DNA of 64,000 nucleotides from the NCBI RefSeq assembly GCF_047314965.1, contig NZ_JBLBVK010000056.1, positions 115,409-179,408 on the forward strand, read 5' to 3'. The DNA is from JAVJUV01 sp047314965. GTDB lineage: Bacteria > Pseudomonadota > Alphaproteobacteria > Rhodobacterales > Rhodobacteraceae. The notes beneath the pieces were generated by a model. That model was not told where the DNA came from and did no database searches. It saw only the letters and a program-made list of their open reading frames with translations. Below are positions 41,535-50,260 of the stretch, piece by piece (the first letter of the stretch is position 1; each line of letters opens with the position of its first letter). Position numbers and translations under genes: made by a program.

Positions 41535-42923
41535 ATGGCAAGCTATGACGTCATCGTAATCGGCAGTGGCCCCGGCGGCTATGTCTGCGCCATCCGCTGC
41601 GCGCAGCTGGGCCTCAAGACCGCCTGCGTCGAGGGGCGCGAGACCTTGGGCGGCACCTGCCTCAACGTCGGATGCATCCCGTCAAAGGCGCTTCTGCACG
41701 CCACCGAGATGCTGCACGAGACCGAAGAGAACTTCGCCAAGATGGGGCTCAAGGTTCTGCGCCCCGACGTCGACTGGAAACAGATGCTTGCCTACAAGCA
41801 GGAAACCATCGACGGCAATACCAAGGGCATCGAGTTCCTGTTCAAGAAGAACAAGATCGACTGGCTGAAAGGCTGGGGCTCGATCCCCGAGCCGGGCAAG
41901 GTCAAGGTCGGCGACGAGGTGCACGAGGCGAAGAACATCATCGTCGCCACCGGTTCGGAATCCTCCTCGCTGCCGGGCGTCGAGGTCGACGAGAAGACCG
42001 TCGTCACCTCCACCGGCGCGCTGGAACTGGGCAAGATCCCCGCGAAACTGGTCGTCATCGGCGCGGGCGTGATCGGCCTGGAACTCGGCTCGGTCTACAA
42101 CCGCCTCGGGTCGGAAGTGACGGTGATCGAATACCTGGACGTCGTCACCCCCGGCATGGACGGCGAGGTCCAGAAAACCTTCCAGCGCATCCTGAAGAAG
42201 CAGGGCATGTCCTTCGTCATGGGCGCTGCCGTTCAGAAGGTCGAAAAGACCAAGGGCGGCGCAAAGGTGACCTACAAGCTGAAGAAGAACGACAAGGAAG
42301 AAACGGTCGAAGCCGATACCGTCCTGGTTGCCACCGGGCGCAAACCCTACACCGACGGACTTGGCCTCGACGCGCTCGGCGTCGCCACGACCGACCGCGG
42401 ACAGGTCAAGACCGACGCGCATTATGCGACCAGCGTGAAGGGTATCTACGCCATCGGAGACTGCATCGCGGGGCCCATGCTGGCGCACAAGGCCGAGGAC
42501 GAAGGCATGGCGGTAGCCGAGATCATCGCGGGCCAGGCGGGCCACGTGAACTACGGCGTCATCCCGGGCGTGATCTACACCCATCCCGAGGTCGCCAGCG
42601 TTGGCAAGACCGAGGAACAGCTCAAGGAAGAAGGCCGCGCTTACAAGGCGGGCAAGTTCATGTTCATGGGCAACGGACGCGCCAAGGCGAACCATGCCGC
42701 CGAGGGCTTCGTGAAGATCCTCGCCGACAAGGAAACCGACCGCATCCTCGGGGCACATATCATCGGACCGATGGCCGGCGACCTGATCCACGAGATCTGC
42801 GTTGGAATGGAGTTCGGCGCTGCGGCCGAGGATATCGCCCGCACCTGCCACGCGCACCCGACCTATTCCGAGGCGGTGCGCGAGGCCGCGCTGGCTTGCG
42901 GCGACGGCCCGATTCACAGCTAG
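41535..42923 (+). CDS. lpdA: Dihydrolipoyl dehydrogenase (E3)
   Basis: This 462-aa flavoprotein reoxidises the lipoyl arms of 2-oxo acid dehydrogenases. The FAD motif GSGPGGYVCAIRC is at residues 10-22, the redox disulfide is C42/C47 in GGTCLNVGCIPSK, the NAD motif is GAGVIGLELGSVYNRLG, and the active-site His is in CHAHPTYSEAV near the C-terminus. The ATG is supported by an AAAGGA stretch upstream; a longer frame starts inside the hairpin element. It completes the suc complex gene set. Confidence 0.95.
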   Translation: MASYDVIVIGSGPGGYVCAIRCAQLGLKTACVEGRETLGGTCLNVGCIPSKALLHATEMLHETEENFAKMGLKVLRPDVDWKQMLAYKQETIDGNTKGIEFLFKKNKIDWLKGWGSIPEPGKVKVGDEVHEAKNIIVATGSESSSLPGVEVDEKTVVTSTGALELGKIPAKLVVIGAGVIGLELGSVYNRLGSEVTVIEYLDVVTPGMDGEVQKTFQRILKKQGMSFVMGAAVQKVEKTKGGAKVTYKLKKNDKEETVEADTVLVATGRKPYTDGLGLDALGVATTDRGQVKTDAHYATSVKGIYAIGDCIAGPMLAHKAEDEGMAVAEIIAGQAGHVNYGVIPGVIYTHPEVASVGKTEEQLKEEGRAYKAGKFMFMGNGRAKANHAAEGFVKILADKETDRILGAHIIGPMAGDLIHEICVGMEFGAAAEDIARTCHAHPTYSEAVREAALACGDGPIHS

Positions 42924-42924
42924 A

Positions 42925-42939
42925 GCGGCGGACCGCCGC
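42925..42939 (+). terminator. GC hairpin after lpdA
   Basis: GCGGCGG-A-CCGCCGC starts two bases past the lpdA stop. The stem is very GC-rich but no T-run follows. It may act as a 3' end stabiliser or a rho-assisted terminator. Confidence 0.5.
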
Positions 42940-43067
42940 CCATTCGGGGCAAACCGCGCAGCCCGACCGCATCGATGATATTGCCTAGCGGCCCCGAAAC
43001 GTGAACTTTGGACGCATCGCGCGGCAGGCGGGGGTGCCGCGCACCGATGCTTTTGGAGGTTTCATCG

Positions 43068-44738
43068 ATGCTGCGCGTTCTTCTGCCCATTCTCGCCCTC
43101 GGCCTGGCCGGCACGGCCTCTGCCCAGACGGCTGCCCTGCTCATCGGCACCGAGGATTACGACCGGATCAGCGATGTCCGGCGCGGCGATGAACTGGTCG
43201 ATGCGTCCCGCGCGCTCGACCGGGCCGGTGTCCGCGTGGTTGCACGCCGCGATACCGACCTCGACGGCATGCGCCAGGCGCTTGCGGAATTCGGACAGAT
43301 GGCAGACAGGTCCGACCGTCTCCTTGTGGCCCTTGGCGGTCGCTTCCTTCACTCGTCGACCGAGACCTATTACCTGCCTTCCGACGCCGACACCGGGCCG
43401 CTTGCAACCCTGGCAGCGACCACCCTGCCCCTGTCCACGGTCACGGCGTGGCTGGCCGAGCATCCTGGAAAGGCCGTCCTGATCCTCGCCACCGATGACC
43501 TCGAGGCCGAGTACGGCACTTTTCTCTCCGCCGGGATCGGCGATATCACCATCCCTCAGGGTGTGACCGTTCTGACAGGTGATCCGCGCACGGCCGCCAA
43601 TTTCATCGAAGATCGCATGGCCCGCCCAGGCACCGATCTTGTCGATGCCGCGCGCCGGGCCGGACTTGGGGTTTCCGGCTTTTCCGCCGCAGGCCAAAGC
43701 TTCGTGGACGAAGCGGCGCCCGAAAAGCCCCTGACACCCCTACCGGTGCCCCCTTCGGACGCCGACCAGCGCCTGCGCGACATTCGCGCCTGGCGCGACG
43801 CCGACGCGGCGAACACAGCCGAGGCCTATCAGCGGTACATCTCGGAATTCCCGACCGGCCAATTCCGCCGCATGGCCGAGAACCGCATCCAGTCTCTGAC
43901 CGATACGCCCGAGGCACGTGCCGAGCGCACCGAACAAGCGCTGGACCTCAACCGGGACCAGCGCCGCGAAGTCCAGCGTGACCTGTCGCTCCTCGACTAC
44001 AACACCCGTGGCATCGACGGCATCTTCGGCCGCGGCACCCGCACCGCCATCAGCGCATGGCAGCAGTCTCAGGGTTTCGAGGCAACCGGCTATCTCACGG
44101 CCGACCAGATCACGCGGCTCGACGCGCAGGCAGAGCGGCGCGCGGCGGAACTGGAGGCCGAGGCCGAGCGGCGTCGGGCACAGCAGCTGGCAGAGGACCG
44201 CACCTTCTGGAGCCAGACCGGCGCGCTTGGCGACGAAGCGGGACTGCGGGCCTATTTGAATCGCTACCCTGTCGGGGAATATTCAGAGACCGCACAAGAA
44301 CAGCTGGCTGCAATCGAACGTCAAAAGCGCCGCGAAACCGATGCGCGCGATCGCCAGCTATGGGATGAAGCCACGCAGGAAAACACGATCCGTGCCTATC
44401 GCGATTACCTCGATCTCGCGCCCGGCGGCGCCTTCCGGGACGAAGCACAAACCCGCATCGCGGCCATTGAACAGGCCGAACGCGAATCGCAGTCCAACTC
44501 TGCGGCCGCACGCGAGGAACAGGCCCTGAACCTTTCTCCTCGCACTCTGCAGATCATCGAGTCTCGCCTCGAGTCGCTGGGCTTGCGTCCCGGGCGGGTC
44601 GACGGCGTTCTGGACGACGACAGCCGGCGCGCGATCCGGCGCTATCAATCCGCCCGCAATCTTCCCGAGACGGGTTACCTCAGCGAAGCTGTCGTTGTTC
44701 AACTTCTTGCGGATTCGGTCCGGCAGATCTTTCGGTAG
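43068..44738 (+). CDS. Caspase-like plus peptidoglycan-binding domain protein
   Basis: This 556-aa exported protein has a signal peptide (LPILALGLAGTASAQ) and an N-terminal caspase-fold region (ALLIGTEDYDRISD... to about residue 215). The expected catalytic His and Cys are not in place (LVALGGRFLHSS and VLILATDDLEA), so it looks like an inactive pseudo-caspase. Two peptidoglycan_binding_1 repeats follow, GIDGIFGRGTRTAISAWQ near 320 and GRVDGVLDDDSRRAIRRYQ near the C-terminus, separated by Ala/Glu/Arg-rich coiled segments. GGAGGT before the ATG supports this start. Confidence 0.75.
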   Translation: MLRVLLPILALGLAGTASAQTAALLIGTEDYDRISDVRRGDELVDASRALDRAGVRVVARRDTDLDGMRQALAEFGQMADRSDRLLVALGGRFLHSSTETYYLPSDADTGPLATLAATTLPLSTVTAWLAEHPGKAVLILATDDLEAEYGTFLSAGIGDITIPQGVTVLTGDPRTAANFIEDRMARPGTDLVDAARRAGLGVSGFSAAGQSFVDEAAPEKPLTPLPVPPSDADQRLRDIRAWRDADAANTAEAYQRYISEFPTGQFRRMAENRIQSLTDTPEARAERTEQALDLNRDQRREVQRDLSLLDYNTRGIDGIFGRGTRTAISAWQQSQGFEATGYLTADQITRLDAQAERRAAELEAEAERRRAQQLAEDRTFWSQTGALGDEAGLRAYLNRYPVGEYSETAQEQLAAIERQKRRETDARDRQLWDEATQENTIRAYRDYLDLAPGGAFRDEAQTRIAAIEQAERESQSNSAAAREEQALNLSPRTLQIIESRLESLGLRPGRVDGVLDDDSRRAIRRYQSARNLPETGYLSEAVVVQLLADSVRQIFR

Positions 44739-44747
44739 AAAGGGCTC

Positions 44748-45314
44748 TCAGTCCTTCTTTCCGATCTTCGCCAACTGTTCCTGCATGGCCGCCAGTTGCG
44801 ACCGGATCTCATCCAGTTCGGACGCGCCCGTGTCCTCTTCAGACGTGGGCTCATCATCGTCGCTGGCGGACGGTCCCGACCAGCCGCCGCCAAGGCCACC
44901 GGTCATCGCCTTCATGAAGGCTTCCTGCTGCGCCTTCATCGCCTCGAATCCAGGCATGGCGGACATGGGATTGGTCATGCTCTCCATCATCTTCGACTGC
45001 CCTTCGCGCAGCATGTCGAAGCTCATCGCAAGGAACTGGGGAACGACCGATTGCGCCTGGGTGGTGTAGGACCGGACAAGATCGGTCAGAACATCCACCG
45101 GCAAGACATTCTCGCCGCGGCTCTCGTGCTCGGCAATGATCTGCAGAAGGTATTGCCGCGTCAGGTCGTCGCCCGACTTCAGATCGACGATCTGAACCTC
45201 GCGGCCGTCGCGAATGAAACCCGCGATATCCTCAAGGGTGACATAGTCCGAAGTCTCGGTGTTATACAGCCGCCGGCTGGCGTACCGCTTGATCAGCAAT
45301 GGTTTGGATGCCAC
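44748..45314 (-). CDS. phaR: Polyhydroxyalkanoate synthesis repressor PhaR
   Basis: This 188-aa regulator has the N-terminal PHB/PHA accumulation regulator domain IKRYASRRLYNTETSDYVTLEDIAGFIRDG (residues 8-37), followed by QYLLQIIAEHESRG and a Met/Gln-rich helical region with an acidic tail. PhaR proteins sense polyhydroxyalkanoate and repress phasin and their own gene. No pha synthesis gene is adjacent. A large palindrome with CTGC/GCAG units lies 70-100 bases upstream. Confidence 0.9.
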   Translation of the reverse strand: MASKPLLIKRYASRRLYNTETSDYVTLEDIAGFIRDGREVQIVDLKSGDDLTRQYLLQIIAEHESRGENVLPVDVLTDLVRSYTTQAQSVVPQFLAMSFDMLREGQSKMMESMTNPMSAMPGFEAMKAQQEAFMKAMTGGLGGGWSGPSASDDDEPTSEEDTGASELDEIRSQLAAMQEQLAKIGKKD

Positions 45315-45383
45315 GTCCCGTCCTCCCCGACGATTGTCGCTGCGGTGCAGCTTAACGAGAGAGACCGTGAAATCAAAGAGTTT

Positions 45384-45412
45384 CTGCGCAGCATGATTTT
45401 CATGCTGCGCAG
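45384..45412. promoter_or_regulatory. 13-bp perfect palindrome upstream of phaR
   Basis: CTGCGCAGCATGA and its exact complement are separated by TTT, between the fnrL stop (seven bases away) and the phaR start (70 bases away). Each arm contains CTGCGCAG, so it may be a PhaR autoregulatory operator. It may alternatively be the fnrL terminator, though the downstream T content is low. Confidence 0.6.
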
Positions 45413-45418
45413 CGAAAC

Positions 45419-46156
45419 TTAGACCAGATCGTCGTCGCCGGTCTCGTCCATCAGGCGCATCATGTCCGGCACGATCACGTGTCGGTTCCCTTCAAGGCGA
45501 ATGATGCCATCCCGCTTCAGAGCCGAAATCTGACGCGAAACGGTCTCCAGCGTCAGTCCCAGGTAATCCGACATCGCTTCCCGAGTGAGCGGCAGATCGA
45601 AGGTCACCGGCTGGTCGAGAGGAATTTCGCCTTCTGCCGAGGCACGCCGCGCAATGATCGACAAAAGGCTGGCGATCTTTTCACGAGCCGTCTTGCGTCC
45701 CAGAAGCAGCATCCAGTCGCGCGCCGCGTCCAGTTCGTCCAGCGCCATTTCCAGAAGCCGTTTCTGGATATGCGGCATCTCGTCGAGCAGCCGCTCGAAC
45801 GGCTTGCGTCGGAAACAGCAGATCACCGTCTCTGAAACGGCGGTCACGTCGAACCGGGCCAGTTCCCGTCCCGGTCTGCCGATAAAATCCGATGGCAGCA
45901 AAAGCCCCACCATCTGGCGGCGGCCATCCTCCATCGTCTGGGTCAGCGATGCGACCCCCGAGACGACCGAAGCCACAAAGTCCATTCTGTCGCCCGCCCA
46001 GAGAATATTCTGCCCGGCCGCGACGGTCCGATAATACTTGATCTCTTCAAGCCGAGCTAATTCATCGGTCTCACATCGTGAGCAAACCGCTCTGTGACGG
46101 ATGGGACAGCCCGAACACGGACCGACCTCCGTAACTTCCAAAGAAATTGACGCCAT
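45419..46156 (-). CDS. fnrL: FnrL-type oxygen-sensing Crp/Fnr regulator
   Basis: This 245-aa regulator has N-terminal cysteines C14, C17, C25 and C28 (GPCSGCPIRHRAVCSRC) and CC in ETVICCFRR near residue 112, enough to ligate a [4Fe-4S] oxygen-sensing cluster. The HTH region LPLTREAMSDYLGLTLETVSRQISALKRDGII has the FNR-type recognition residues E..SR for TTGAT half-sites. It governs low-oxygen gene expression. Adjacent hem genes and the sdh genes are typical targets, but no clear FNR box was found near them. Confidence 0.9.
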   Translation of the reverse strand: MASISLEVTEVGPCSGCPIRHRAVCSRCETDELARLEEIKYYRTVAAGQNILWAGDRMDFVASVVSGVASLTQTMEDGRRQMVGLLLPSDFIGRPGRELARFDVTAVSETVICCFRRKPFERLLDEMPHIQKRLLEMALDELDAARDWMLLLGRKTAREKIASLLSIIARRASAEGEIPLDQPVTFDLPLTREAMSDYLGLTLETVSRQISALKRDGIIRLEGNRHVIVPDMMRLMDETGDDDLV

Positions 46157-46268
46157 TGGTTCCCCCGCACTTCCTGTTCGCGTCGAAGCGCTACGACTAT
46201 CTTATACAACTTGGGATGGTCGGCCACCAAATTCAACAGTTTGCATGTATTTTTTCCCGAACCGGACC

Positions 46269-47210
46269 TCAGCGCCAGTCGAAAAAGCCCTCTCCGGCCC
46301 TGTTCAGCAAGCCAGCTGCAAGGTCACGCCCCAGGGCGTCCGCGTCCTCGATGGCACCGCTACACTCATCAGAAACGGCTTCGGATCCGTCGGTTCGAAG
46401 TATCTCGCCCCGTAGCCGCAACTGGCCCCCATTCAGTTCCGCCAGACCCGCGATCGGTGTCTCGCACGATCCGTCGAGAGCCGCGAGAAAGGCACGTTCC
46501 GCCGCCAGGCGCTGCCCGGTCGGCGTGTGGTGGATAGCCTCCAGCATCGCTGCTGCCCGCATGTCGTCCGCACGTCTCTCTATCCCGATAGCGCCCTGGG
46601 CGACCGCCGGAAGCATCTCCTCGGGTTCGATGGCCGAGGACACGATATCGCTCATACCCAGGCGGTTGAGCCCGGCCATGGCAAGGAACGTGCAAGCGGC
46701 AACCCCGTCTTCCAGCTTCTTCAGGCGCGTCTGCACGTTGCCGCGGAACTCCACGACCTCAAGGTCGGGACGCCGGTTCAGAAGCTGCGCCTTTCGCCGC
46801 AGGCTGGACGTACCAACCTTGGTGCCCGCATCCAGACCGGCCAGAGTGCCGCCCGAGGGCGAGATGAACGCATCCCGAACGTCTTCGCGCGGAAGATAGC
46901 AGTCCAGCAGCAGTCCGCCGGGCTGTTCGACGGGCATGTCCTTCATGGAGTGAACGGCGATATCGATCTCGCCCTTCAACATGGCGTCCTCAATCTCGCG
47001 CGTGAACAGACCCTTTCCTCCGATCTCCTTCAGGGGACGGTCGAGGACCCGATCGCCCGTCGTCTTGATGACAACGATTTCGAAGGCTTCCTCGACAAGA
47101 TCGAAGGCCGCCGACAGACGCGCGCGCGTTTCATGGGCCTGTGCCAGCGCCAGGGGCGAACCACGGGTGCCAATACGGAACGGAGAAGAGGGATTTGGTA
47201 AATCTGTCAT
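46269..47210 (-). CDS. hemC: Hydroxymethylbilane synthase
   Basis: This 313-aa enzyme polymerises four porphobilinogen units. The N-terminal RIGTRGSPLALAQAHE, DMPVEQPGG with conserved Asp, KVGTSSLRRKAQLL (substrate Arg cluster near residue 130), and the dipyrromethane-attaching Cys in DGSCETPIAG near residue 240 are present. The start MTDLPNPSSPF is chosen because the frame is open but featureless further upstream, in the hemE antisense region. It is divergent from hemE across a 102-bp gap. Confidence 0.94.
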   Translation of the reverse strand: MTDLPNPSSPFRIGTRGSPLALAQAHETRARLSAAFDLVEEAFEIVVIKTTGDRVLDRPLKEIGGKGLFTREIEDAMLKGEIDIAVHSMKDMPVEQPGGLLLDCYLPREDVRDAFISPSGGTLAGLDAGTKVGTSSLRRKAQLLNRRPDLEVVEFRGNVQTRLKKLEDGVAACTFLAMAGLNRLGMSDIVSSAIEPEEMLPAVAQGAIGIERRADDMRAAAMLEAIHHTPTGQRLAAERAFLAALDGSCETPIAGLAELNGGQLRLRGEILRTDGSEAVSDECSGAIEDADALGRDLAAGLLNRAGEGFFDWR

Positions 47211-47312
47211 GGGCCTAGGTGTAATGGCGTCAGAAAAAACTGACAATCCATTGTATTGACAAGATGACGCTTGGCTGTGACCACAGGAGCGAAAATTTCG
47301 AAGGGGAAAGAC

Positions 47313-48347
47313 ATGGCAAACAAGCTCATCCTGCGGGCACTTGAAGGCGAGACACTTCCCGTGCCGCCGATCTGGATGATGCGGCAGGCCGGCCGTTACC
47401 TGCCCGAGTATCGCGCGACGCGCGCCCAGGCCGGCGATTTCCTCTCGCTGTGCTACACGCCGGATCTGGCCGCCGAAGTCACCCTTCAGCCGATCCGCCG
47501 CTATGGCTTCGACGCTGCCATCCTGTTCGCCGACATCCTGCTGATCCCGGACGCGCTTGGAATGGATCTCTGGTTCGTCACCGGCGAGGGGCCGCGCCTG
47601 TCCACGATCACAAGCGAAAGCGATTTCAATACCTTGAAGCCGGCCGATGCCATCCACGACAAACTGGCCCCGGTCTATGAAACGGTCCGCATCCTCTCGC
47701 GAGAACTGCCAGAAGAGACGACTCTGATCGGTTTCGCCGGTGCGCCCTGGACGGTCGCTACCTACATGATCGCCGGACGCGGCACGCCGGATCAGGGCCC
47801 GGCCCATGCGCTCAAGGCCGAGAACCGCGCCCTGTTTCAGGCCGTCATCGATCGGCTGACCGAGGCCACGATCACCTATCTCTCGGCCCAGATCGACGCC
47901 GGCGCCGAGGTGGTCAAGATCTTCGACAGCTGGGCCGGGTCGCTCAAGGGGCAGGACTTCGACGATTTCGCGCTCGAACCGGCCAAGCGCATCATCGCGG
48001 CGCTGAAGCAGAAGCATCCAGACATCCCTGTCATCGCCTTCCCGCGCGAGGCCGGCGAACGCTATGAAGGCTTCGCCAAGGCCACCGGCGCGGATTGCGT
48101 CGCCCTGGACAATTCGGTGGATGCAGCCTGGGCGGCAGTGCATGTGCAGAAGGACGGCTGCGTGCAGGGCAACCTTGCCTCCTCGCACATGGTGACCGGA
48201 GGTCAGGCCCTGGTCGACGAGACCCGCAGGATCGTCGACGCCTTCTCGAAGGGGCCGCACATCTTCAATCTCGGTCACGGCATTACACCCGACGCGGATC
48301 CCGAGAATGTTCAGCTGATGATCGACACGGTGCGATCACACCGTTGA
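47313..48347 (+). CDS. hemE: Uroporphyrinogen decarboxylase
   Basis: This 344-aa enzyme decarboxylates uroporphyrinogen III to coproporphyrinogen III in haem and tetrapyrrole synthesis. The N-terminal PVPPIWMMRQAGRYLPEYR is the family signature (Arg residues for substrate acetates), and ILFADILLIPDALG with the catalytic Asp follows near residue 70. GGAAAG before the ATG supports the start over an in-frame GTG 42 bases upstream. Terminated by a strong hairpin. Confidence 0.95.
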   Translation: MANKLILRALEGETLPVPPIWMMRQAGRYLPEYRATRAQAGDFLSLCYTPDLAAEVTLQPIRRYGFDAAILFADILLIPDALGMDLWFVTGEGPRLSTITSESDFNTLKPADAIHDKLAPVYETVRILSRELPEETTLIGFAGAPWTVATYMIAGRGTPDQGPAHALKAENRALFQAVIDRLTEATITYLSAQIDAGAEVVKIFDSWAGSLKGQDFDDFALEPAKRIIAALKQKHPDIPVIAFPREAGERYEGFAKATGADCVALDNSVDAAWAAVHVQKDGCVQGNLASSHMVTGGQALVDETRRIVDAFSKGPHIFNLGHGITPDADPENVQLMIDTVRSHR

Positions 48348-48360
48348 TTCAAAAAGAAAA

Positions 48361-48384
48361 GGCCCCGCTTCCGGGGCCTTTTTT
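48361..48384. terminator. Bidirectional terminator between hemE and atpC
   Basis: GGCCCCG-CTTC-CGGGGCC is followed by six T on the plus strand, and A-rich sequence precedes it, giving a T-rich tract on the minus strand. It sits in the convergent gap and serves hemE and the atp operon. Confidence 0.9.
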
Positions 48385-48409
48385 CAATTTCGAAGACGCG
48401 CAGTCGCCG

Positions 48410-48808
48410 TCAGACCATGTCCTGCAGCAGATGCTCGAGGTCGGCAACCAGCTTGGCCGCGACATCGGCGTCGGGGCCTTCCTTGGCCGCCTGCGCCTCT
48501 TGCGCTTCCTTGATGCGCTGCTGCAGCAATTCGGAGCTCACGTCCGTCTTGCGCATCGCTTCGTCGGCCAGAACGGTCGCGCTCTCGGCCGTGATCTGGG
48601 CGAAGCCGCCCAGAACCACGAATTCCTGCTCGCCGCCGTCTTCCATCTCGACGACGATGGTGCCCGGCCGCAGCGTGGTGACCGTTGGCGCATGATCGGG
48701 CATAGCCGTCATGTCGCCATCGGCGCCCGGTAGCCGGACCGCCTTCGCCTGTCCCGAGGCCAGACGGCTCTCGGGCGAGACGAGGTCGAATTGGAACGTG
48801 TCAGCCAT
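48410..48808 (-). CDS. atpC: ATP synthase F1 epsilon subunit
   Basis: This 132-aa subunit has the N-terminal beta-barrel (FDLVSPESRLASGQAKAVRLPGADGDMTAMPDHAP) of ATP-DE_N and a short helical C-terminus. It regulates and couples the rotor in F1. Nine bases separate it from atpD. It is the last gene of the F1 operon; the F0 genes lie elsewhere, as usual in alphaproteobacteria. Confidence 0.93.
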   Translation of the reverse strand: MADTFQFDLVSPESRLASGQAKAVRLPGADGDMTAMPDHAPTVTTLRPGTIVVEMEDGGEQEFVVLGGFAQITAESATVLADEAMRKTDVSSELLQQRIKEAQEAQAAKEGPDADVAAKLVADLEHLLQDMV

Positions 48809-48817
48809 TGGCTCTCC

Positions 48818-50242
48818 TTACGCGGCTTCCGCCGCCAGACGCTCGGCTTTCGCCTTCACTTCCTCGATGCCGCCGACCATGTAGAAGGCCGCTTCCGGCA
48901 GGTGGTCGTATTCACCGGCGACAACCGCCTTGAACGACGAGATCGTGTCTTCCAGCGGAACCTGAACACCGTCCGAGCCGGTGAACACCTTGGCCACGTC
49001 GAACGGCTGGCTGAGGAAACGCTGGATCTTCCGGGCGCGGGCCACGGTCAGCTTGTCCTCTTCCGACAGTTCGTCCATGCCGAGGATCGCGATGATGTCC
49101 TGCAGCGACTTGTAGCGCTGAAGGATACCCTGCACGTCACGGGCAACCTGGTAGTGCTCTTCGCCAACGATGGCCGGGTCGAGGATCCGCGACGACGAGT
49201 CGAGCGGGTCCACAGCCGGGTAGATGCCCAGTTCCGAAATCGCACGCGACAGAACGGTCGTGGCGTCGAGGTGGGCAAAGGTCGTTGCCGGCGCAGGGTC
49301 GGTAAGGTCGTCCGCGGGAACGTAGACGGCCTGGATCGAGGTGATCGAGCCGGCTTTCGTCGAGGTAATGCGTTCCTGCATCGCGCCCATGTCGGTCGCC
49401 AGCGTGGGCTGATAGCCCACGGCCGAAGGAATACGGCCCAGAAGCGCCGACACCTCGGAACCCGCCTGCGTGAAGCGGAAGATGTTGTCGACGAAGAACA
49501 GAACGTCGGTTCCGGACTGGTCGCGGAATTGCTCGGCCAGCGTCAGGCCGGTCAGCGCAACACGGGCGCGGGCTCCCGGAGGCTCGTTCATCTGGCCGTA
49601 CACCAGGGCCACCTGGCTTTCCGGCAGGTTGTCCGGCTTGATAACGCCGGATTCGATCATTTCGTGGTAAAGGTCGTTGCCCTCACGGGTCCGCTCACCA
49701 ACACCCGCGAACACCGAGAAGCCCGAGTGCACTTTCGCGATGTTGTTGATCAGTTCCATGATGAGAACGGTCTTGCCCACGCCGGCACCGCCGAAGAGGC
49801 CGATCTTACCGCCCTTGGAGTAGGGTGCCAGAAGATCGACAACCTTGATGCCGGTGACGAGGATTTCCGATTCCGTGGCCTGCTCGTCGAAGGTCGGCGC
49901 AGGCTGGTGAATGGCGCGCTTCTCGTCGGCATGCACAGGCTCGCCTTCGTCGACCGGTTCGCCGATAACGTTCAGGATGCGGCCCAGCGTGGCGTTTCCG
50001 ACCGGCACCATGATCGGGCCGCCCGTGTCCGCGACTTCCTGGCCGCGAACCAGACCTTCGGTTGCGTCCATAGCGATGGTGCGAACCGTGTTCTCACCAA
50101 GGTGCTGAGCGACTTCCAGAACCAGGCGGTTGCCTTGGTTGGTTGTCTCCAGCGCGTTCAGAATTTCGGGCAGGTGGTCGTCGAACTGCACGTCCACGAC
50201 GGCGCCGATGACCTGGGTCACTTTGCCTTTTGCGTTTGCCAT
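48818..50242 (-). CDS. atpD: ATP synthase F1 beta subunit
   Basis: This 474-aa catalytic subunit has Walker A GGAGVGKTVLIMEL near residues 150-163, GERTREGNDLYHEM with the catalytic Glu, ALVYGQMNEPPGARARVALTGL and PAVDPLDSSSRIL, all standard for beta. It makes ATP at three sites with AtpA. Spacing to atpG is 18 bases. Confidence 0.97.
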   Translation of the reverse strand: MANAKGKVTQVIGAVVDVQFDDHLPEILNALETTNQGNRLVLEVAQHLGENTVRTIAMDATEGLVRGQEVADTGGPIMVPVGNATLGRILNVIGEPVDEGEPVHADEKRAIHQPAPTFDEQATESEILVTGIKVVDLLAPYSKGGKIGLFGGAGVGKTVLIMELINNIAKVHSGFSVFAGVGERTREGNDLYHEMIESGVIKPDNLPESQVALVYGQMNEPPGARARVALTGLTLAEQFRDQSGTDVLFFVDNIFRFTQAGSEVSALLGRIPSAVGYQPTLATDMGAMQERITSTKAGSITSIQAVYVPADDLTDPAPATTFAHLDATTVLSRAISELGIYPAVDPLDSSSRILDPAIVGEEHYQVARDVQGILQRYKSLQDIIAILGMDELSEEDKLTVARARKIQRFLSQPFDVAKVFTGSDGVQVPLEDTISSFKAVVAGEYDHLPEAAFYMVGGIEEVKAKAERLAAEAA

Positions 50243-50260
50243 TCCTCGTTCTCCGGTCTT

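Noticed and set aside
46157..47312. FNR boxes near hemC, hemE and fnrL
   Set aside because: No TTGAT-N4-ATCAA match was found in the gaps; TTGACAAGATGACG before hemE is too far from the consensus.
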